Source: CAYMUG01 sp964393575 (lineage in GTDB: Bacteria > Patescibacteriota > Minisyncoccia > Spechtbacterales > 2-12-FULL-38-22). Taken from it: a stretch of DNA of 8,995 bases. A program made the translations under genes and the position numbers. The notes under the pieces are model-generated. The model saw only the letters and a list, made by a program, of their open reading frames with translations. It searched no databases and was not told the DNA's origin. The stretch's first letter is position 1. Each line of letters starts with the position of its first letter. The stretch lies in contig CAYMUG010000025.1 in the NCBI GenBank assembly GCA_964393575.1, positions 1 to 8,995 of the forward strand. Reading direction: 5' to 3'. Positions 6,002 through 8,995 of this stretch are shown here, one piece after another.

Positions 6002-6101
6002 NNNNNNNNNNNNNNNNNNNNNNNNNNNNNNNNNNNNNNNNNNNNNNNNNNNNNNNNNNNNNNNNNNNNNNNNNNNNNNNNNNNNNNNNNNNNNNNNNNN
6101 N
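6002..6101. other. Assembly gap, exactly 100 N
   Basis: One hundred N, the conventional placeholder for a gap of unknown size. Identical 23-base edges suggest the true gap length may be negative (an overlap), which would leave a single intact tRNA-Arg. Confidence 0.98.
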
Positions 6102-6103
6102 CT

Positions 6104-6179
6104 TGGTCTCCCCGCCAGGAGTCGAACCTGGATTTGATCCTTAGGAGGGATCCGTTCTATCCGATTGAACTACGGGGAG
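6104..6179 (-). tRNA. trnR: tRNA-Arg (anticodon CCT)
   Basis: 76 bases including an encoded CCA, unlike the other tRNAs in this window. The acceptor CTCCCCG pairs with CGGGGAG, discriminator A. The D stem is GTTC/GAAC, the anticodon stem GATCC/GGATC encloses CTCCTAA (anticodon CCT, reads AGG), and the T arm is CCAGG-TTCGACT-CCTGG. It is the first gene after the promoter at 6193-6221. Confidence 0.97.
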
Positions 6180-6192
6180 ATAAACACCTAAT

Positions 6193-6221
6193 ACAATACC
6201 ATAATAACATCTAATGTTCAA
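6193..6221 (-). promoter_or_regulatory. Promoter of the tRNA-Arg / tRNA-Ala / structured-RNA unit
   Basis: Minus strand: TTGAAC (6216-6221) as -35, a 17-base spacer, and TATTGT (6193-6198) as -10. The spacer ends in TGG, which gives an extended -10 (TGGTATTGT). The start of transcription would be near 6186, about 7 bases before the tRNA-Arg 5' end. Confidence 0.6.
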
Positions 6222-6274
6222 TATTTGTATAAAATATCGTATATTGATAAAATGTATAAACAATCACTTAAACT

Positions 6275-6304
6275 TTGACATAAATATATAAAATTAACTA
6301 AAAC
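6275..6304 (+). promoter_or_regulatory. Candidate promoter of the HtrA-family gene
   Basis: A perfect -35 TTGACA (6275-6280) is followed after 18 bases by TAAAAC (6299-6304), a 4-of-6 match to the -10 consensus. The start of transcription would be about 6-7 bases before the ATG, fitting the absence of a Shine-Dalgarno. The surrounding DNA is very AT-rich, so other -10 boxes (for example TATAAA at 6287-6292) are possible. Confidence 0.4.
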
Positions 6305-6317
6305 CAACTTTAATAAT

Positions 6318-7352
6318 ATGGATAATCAACAAATAATAGACATTATAAAAAAATCAACGCCGGCAGTGGTAAGTTTAGTAGTAAGCAAAGACCTACCCAA
6401 AGTGGAAGGTTTTTATAATATGCCTTACGGAGGTAAAAATCTTATGGTGCCCAAAGTCAAGAAAGACGAAAAAGAATCGGTACAGGTAGGAGGCGGGAGC
6501 GGTTTCCTGGTGTCTGACGACGGCGTTATTTTAACAAACAGCCATGTTGTTCACGACCCCAAAGCGGATTTCACCGCCTTCTTAGGTAACGATAAAGAAG
6601 AGAAGCACGAGGTGGAAGTGCTTGCACGTGATCCTATTCACGATATTGCCATTTGCAAAATGGAAGGAAAAGACCTTGCGCATCTTGAGTTGGGTGATTC
6701 AAGCGAAACCGAGCTCGGGGAGTTCGTGCTTGCCGTGGGAAACGCCTTAGGTGAATTTTCTGACACAGTAAGCTTCGGTATGGTTTCAGGACTCAGCAGG
6801 TATATAACAGCCCGTCGGGGAAGAGGCGGACAGCCCGAACGACTACGGGGTCTTATACAGACAGACGCCGCGGTTAACCCGGGAAACTCCGGCGGTCCGC
6901 TTATTAATATGGATGGTAAAGTAATAGGAATTAACACGGCGGTAGTACACGGGGCTCAAAACATCAGCTTCAGTATACCTATAGACCACGCCAAACAGGA
7001 TCTTGAAGAAGTAAAAAAATATGGACATATTCGCATTCCGTTTATAGGTGTCAGATATGTGATGATAAACGAAGCAATGCAAAAACAAAATGATCTCCCT
7101 GTAGATCACGGCGCTCTTATAATGAGGCAGTCATTCGGAGAACCGGCTGTTGTGCCTGATTCATCTGCCGACCATGCCGGCCTCAAAGAGTTTGATATTA
7201 TTCTTGAGGCAGACGGCGAAAAAATTACACCCGACCATACACTGCAGGATATAGTCCAGGAATATGAAATAGGAGACAAAATAAAATTGAAAGTTATGAG
7301 AGAGGAGAAAGAAAAAGAAATAGAACTTGAACTTGAAGAAAAAAAGAAGTAA
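6318..7352 (+). CDS. htrA: HtrA/DegP-family serine protease with one PDZ domain, no export signal
   Basis: Trypsin-fold protease/chaperone acting on misfolded proteins. The catalytic triad is visible: His76 in TNSHVV, Asp109 in DPIHDIAI, and Ser191 in NPGNSGGPL. The protease domain covers about 5-235. A single C-terminal PDZ domain (about 240-338) begins at IPFIGVRY and includes SADHAGLKEFDIILEADGEKI-type residues. The tail is a Glu/Lys-rich charged stretch. HtrA proteins normally carry a signal peptide or N-terminal membrane anchor; this one starts MDNQQIIDIIKK, has no hydrophobic segment, and no upstream in-frame extension with one is visible. As read it would be cytoplasmic, or exported by an unrecognised route. 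No Shine-Dalgarno; the start is the first plausible ATG after a TTGACA-type promoter. It is convergent with ychF and shares a terminator. Confidence 0.93.
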   Translation: MDNQQIIDIIKKSTPAVVSLVVSKDLPKVEGFYNMPYGGKNLMVPKVKKDEKESVQVGGGSGFLVSDDGVILTNSHVVHDPKADFTAFLGNDKEEKHEVEVLARDPIHDIAICKMEGKDLAHLELGDSSETELGEFVLAVGNALGEFSDTVSFGMVSGLSRYITARRGRGGQPERLRGLIQTDAAVNPGNSGGPLINMDGKVIGINTAVVHGAQNISFSIPIDHAKQDLEEVKKYGHIRIPFIGVRYVMINEAMQKQNDLPVDHGALIMRQSFGEPAVVPDSSADHAGLKEFDIILEADGEKITPDHTLQDIVQEYEIGDKIKLKVMREEKEKEIELELEEKKK

Positions 7353-7388
7353 TAAAAATCCCGCAAAAGCGGGATTTTTAAATTAAAT
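7353..7388. terminator. Bidirectional terminator between htrA and ychF
   Basis: An 11-bp stem aaaaatcccgc/gcgggattttt with loop aaaa (7354-7379), beginning one base after the htrA stop. It has A-rich and T-rich flanks on both sides, so it can end transcription from htrA (plus) and from ychF (minus). Confidence 0.92.
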
Positions 7389-7413
7389 ATTCCGCACGCT
7401 GTAATTTAAAATT

Positions 7414-7447
7414 CCATTTTCTGTGCAGCTAACTGTGCAGAAAATGG
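7414..7447 (+). other. 15-bp hairpin overlapping the ychF stop codon
   Basis: Arms 7414-7428 and 7433-7447 pair over 15 bp around the loop ctaa. The outer 9 bp (ccattttct/agaaaatgg) pair on both strands; the inner 6 bp pair fully only in plus-strand RNA, with two G-U wobbles. It may reinforce termination of htrA read-through. A coding coincidence at the ychF C-terminus is also possible. Confidence 0.5.
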
Positions 7448-8484
7448 CACACATCTCCATCCCGCATAATATACTCTTTACCTTCTGTGCGAATTTTTCC
7501 GGATTCTCGTGCTATACTCCACCCTGCTAACTCAAGAAGGGTGTTAGATTGAATAACCTCAGCGCGTATAAACTTATTTTGAAAATCGGAATGTATTACT
7601 CCCGCCGCCTCCGGTGCTGTGCTTCCTTTTTTTACTGTCCACGCCCGTGTTTCTTTCTCTCCTGTTGTAAAAAATGTAATTAAGTCCAAAATTCCATAAC
7701 CCGTCCGTATCACCTTTTCCAGGGCTGTCTCTTTAACTCCGAGCTCTTCTCTGTCCTCCCGCGTTAACTCTGATACCTCTACTGCTTTAAGGGCATCAAT
7801 TGCAACAATTTGCTCTTCGTTTGCCGAAATGTTTGACGTGTCAACTTCCCTCCCCTCTTTTAGATTAGCTATATAAAAATAAGGTTTTGCCGTTAAAAGC
7901 TGAAGCTCTTTTAATAACTTGTTTGTATTTTCGTCTCCTTCTATCTTATCGTAGATTGAATTGCCCTCGTTTAGTACACGGCGAAACTCAAGCAAGATAT
8001 TAAGCTCTTTTTCCGCGTCCTTATCCCCTGTACGGGCCTCTCCCTCTTTTTTATCTATCCTCCGCTCTACTGTCTCCAGATCTTTTAATGCAAGTTCACT
8101 CTTTACAATTTCCAAATCTTCTGCCGGATTGATATTTTTCTCTATATGCTGAATATTTTCGCTGTGAAAAGCGCGCACTACATACGCGATAGCATCCATT
8201 TCGCGAATATGGGACAAAAATTGATTTCCCAAGCCTTCACCTTTATTGGCTCCTTTAACCAATCCCGCTATATCAACAAATTCAATGGCAGTAGGTGTAA
8301 CTTCTTTGGAATCCGAAAGCTCCCCAAGTTTTGAGAGACGGTTGTCAGGAACCCTGACCACTCCCACGTTGGGGTCAACGGTGGCGAAAGGATAATTCGC
8401 AATATTAACTTCTTTTTTTGTAAGCGCCTTAAAGAGAGTGGACTTACCCGAGTTAGGCAAGCCCACGATTCCGATTTTAAGCAT
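7429..8484 (-). CDS. ychF: Obg-family ATPase YchF
   Basis: P-loop NTPase of the TRAFAC/Obg group, ATP-preferring, that binds ribosomes and has been linked to translation and stress responses. Motifs: G1 GLPNSGKST (8-16; Val is more usual than Ser at position 12), NYPFATVDPN (30-39), G3 DIAGLVKGA (71-79), and the YchF-type G4 NLKE (207-210) in place of NKxD, the change associated with ATP specificity. A coiled-coil insertion covers about 120-175. The TGS domain (about 268-350) ends in the usual RDGDVCHFLHS-type tail. At 351 residues it is slightly shorter than E. coli YchF (363). The start MLKIGIVGLPN is the family's normal N-terminus. No Shine-Dalgarno; a TATAAT lies only 4 bases before the ATG, directly after a strong hairpin. 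Confidence 0.97.
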   Translation of the reverse strand: MLKIGIVGLPNSGKSTLFKALTKKEVNIANYPFATVDPNVGVVRVPDNRLSKLGELSDSKEVTPTAIEFVDIAGLVKGANKGEGLGNQFLSHIREMDAIAYVVRAFHSENIQHIEKNINPAEDLEIVKSELALKDLETVERRIDKKEGEARTGDKDAEKELNILLEFRRVLNEGNSIYDKIEGDENTNKLLKELQLLTAKPYFYIANLKEGREVDTSNISANEEQIVAIDALKAVEVSELTREDREELGVKETALEKVIRTGYGILDLITFFTTGEKETRAWTVKKGSTAPEAAGVIHSDFQNKFIRAEVIQSNTLLELAGWSIARESGKIRTEGKEYIMRDGDVCHFLHS

Positions 8485-8488
8485 AAAT

Positions 8489-8494
8489 ATTATA
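8489..8494 (-). promoter_or_regulatory. Possible -10 of ychF (TATAAT) next to the start codon
   Basis: A perfect TATAAT on the minus strand is separated from the ATG by 4 bases and from the hairpin arm upstream by one base. If used, transcription would start within the first codon or two unless start-site spacing is short. There is no recognisable -35, because that region lies inside the hairpin. Confidence 0.35.
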
Positions 8495-8495
8495 A

Positions 8496-8536
8496 AACAA
8501 AGGTCGGCTAAACCTATAATTTAGCCGACCTTTGTT
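8496..8536 (-). terminator. 17-bp perfect hairpin upstream of ychF
   Basis: Arms 8496-8512 (aacaaaggtcggctaaa) and 8520-8536 are perfectly complementary around the 7-base loop cctataa. Minus-strand RNA continues UUUGUUUUAUAAU, a usable U-tract, so it probably terminates transcripts from the small ORF and tRNA-His region just before ychF. It could alternatively act as an attenuator for ychF. Confidence 0.75.
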
Positions 8537-8581
8537 GTGGTTTCACAGTTATTCATAATACGTCCGGCTTGTTTCGCCTTT

Positions 8582-8677
8582 TTAGGATGTGGAACTTTCA
8601 CGTCTTTTCCGAGCTAAAAACTGCCCCAACCATACACCTAAAAGACCCACTATAACTAAAATAATAATTTGTGGCAT
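8582..8677 (-). CDS. Possible 31-residue single-pass membrane protein
   Basis: An ATG-to-TAA frame of 31 codons, beginning MPQIIILVIVGLLGVW. Residues 3-22 form one hydrophobic helix, followed by RKRR (23-26) and a short polar tail (ESSTS). By the positive-inside rule the C-terminus would be cytoplasmic. It is followed by a strong terminator hairpin at 8496-8536 and sits between tRNA-Har-side repeats and ychF, all on the minus strand. No Shine-Dalgarno is visible; TATTAT abuts the ATG. I do not recognise a family. The clear helix-plus-basic-cluster design supports a real gene, but short frames like this also arise by chance in AT-rich DNA. Confidence 0.45.
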   Translation of the reverse strand: MPQIIILVIVGLLGVWLGQFLARKRRESSTS

Positions 8678-8729
8678 ATAATACTGTTTAAAGATCTCGA
8701 TAATTTTATTAAGCGCTTCAAAGGGGTGG

Positions 8730-8788
8730 CCCCGTTAGAGGATACAGAACCAACTGTGTGGAAATTGTTCCGCGACCCTCTAACGGGG
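8730..8788. repeat. 59-bp element with 12-bp inverted termini after tRNA-His
   Basis: Termini ccccgttagagg (8730-8741) and cctctaacgggg (8777-8788) are exact inverted repeats around 35 bases that contain smaller stems (acag/ctgt and ggaa/ttcc). The right terminus overlaps the last two bases of tRNA-His. It could serve as the tRNA-His terminator-like hairpin or be a small non-autonomous repeat. Confidence 0.75.
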
Positions 8789-8859
8789 TGGACGACCGGA
8801 TTTGAACCGGCGACCGCCTGGACCACAACCAGGAGCTCTACCGCTGAGCTACGTCCACC
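8787..8859 (-). tRNA. trnH: tRNA-His (anticodon GTG)
   Basis: 73 bases counted with the extra 5' G. The acceptor GTGGACG pairs with CGTCCAC; the encoded G-1 (8859) faces C73 (8787), the identity element of tRNA-His. The D arm is GCTC/GAGC, the anticodon stem CCTGG/CCAGG encloses TTGTGGT (anticodon GTG), and the T arm is GCCGG-TTCAAAT-CCGGT. CCA is not encoded (C73 is followed by CCG). The flanking Gs and Cs extend the acceptor helix by two further possible pairs. Confidence 0.97.
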
Positions 8860-8906
8860 CCTTTGAAGCTCTTATATATTACTATAAAACAACAGAATGA
8901 CATGTC

Positions 8907-8933
8907 GTCTTGTTCGTCATAGCCGAACAAGAC
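8907..8933. repeat. 10-bp perfect hairpin near the right edge
   Basis: Arms gtcttgttcg (8907-8916) and cgaacaagac (8924-8933) surround tcatagc. The 8-bp palindrome gacatgtc (8899-8906) adjoins it. No T-tract follows on either strand, so termination is doubtful. The remaining DNA to 8995 is AT-rich and holds no gene I can support. Confidence 0.6.
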
Positions 8934-8995
8934 AAATCCTAATTTCAAAACGACACTAAACTCTAAACAATATCAAAATTCAAAATTATAATTTC

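Larger units (their letters stand above)
8715..8869. repeat. 15-bp inverted repeat enclosing tRNA-His and its trailer
   Basis: Left arm 8715-8729 (gcttcaaaggggtgg) and right arm 8855-8869 are exact reverse complements. The right arm covers the 5' leader and first bases of tRNA-His. The left arm lies about 60 bases past its 3' end. In the transcript the distal arm could compete for the tRNA-His 5' acceptor strand. Confidence 0.9.

Noticed and set aside
5682..6137. Open frame on the plus strand across the RNA locus and the N gap
   Set aside because: Its readable part is antisense to tRNA-Ala and tRNA-Arg (typical PDLNRRPHACHACALPTELTA spurious product) and it crosses 100 N.
8540..8581. Extension of the small membrane ORF through a +1 frame into the hairpin
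   Set aside because: A second frame stays open to 8515, but joining it needs a frameshift after the serine-rich tail and no slippery site or homology supports it.
8669..8866. Open frame on the plus strand over the tRNA-His region
   Set aside because: The end (TGFEPATAWTTTRSSTAEL) is the common false protein from the antisense of a tRNA gene.

Overview
The window looks like a chromosomal segment of a low-GC, reduced-genome bacterium. I infer a Candidate Phyla Radiation / Patescibacteria (Parcubacteria-like) genome. The signs are an IF2 that starts directly at its G domain, mostly Shine-Dalgarno-poor starts with -10 boxes close to the ATG, short intergenic repeats packed around tRNA genes, and an HtrA protease without an export signal. 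All visible stops fit the standard code. Taxonomy is inference from gene content, not a database match.

Layout on the minus strand, left part: a DHH/DHHA1 phosphoesterase (nrnA-like) runs off the left edge and follows infB by 11 bases. infB is preceded by a 7-bp tandem repeat, a GC-rich palindrome and tRNA-Ser(CGA). Next come purB (adenylosuccinate lyase, with its own terminator and the only strong Shine-Dalgarno here) and a membrane-anchored CE4 polysaccharide deacetylase that appears to be transcribed leaderless from an extended -10 promoter.

The middle (about 5540-6225) is an RNA locus on the minus strand. A promoter at 6193-6221 feeds tRNA-Arg(CCU), then tRNA-Ala(GGC), then about 300 bases of GC-rich, hairpin-dense sequence that encodes no recognised gene, and then a terminator. 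The unexplained part holds a candidate structured RNA whose 3' end repeats 19 bases of the tRNA-Ala 3' end, and a second module whose 3' end repeats 15 bases of the tRNA-His 3' end. A 100-N scaffold gap lies beside tRNA-Arg, and its two edges carry the same 23 bases, so it is probably an unmerged contig overlap.

The right part has a plus-strand HtrA-family serine protease convergent with minus-strand ychF, separated by a bidirectional terminator. Upstream of ychF are a 17-bp perfect hairpin, a possible 31-residue membrane protein and tRNA-His(GTG). tRNA-His is wrapped in a 15-bp inverted repeat and followed by a 59-bp element with 12-bp inverted termini.

Functionally the segment is mostly housekeeping: translation (infB, ychF, four tRNAs), RNA turnover (nrnA), AMP synthesis or salvage (purB) and envelope or protein quality control (deacetylase, HtrA). 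The most unusual content is the tRNA-associated repeats and structured RNA at 5578-5867 and 8715-8869.
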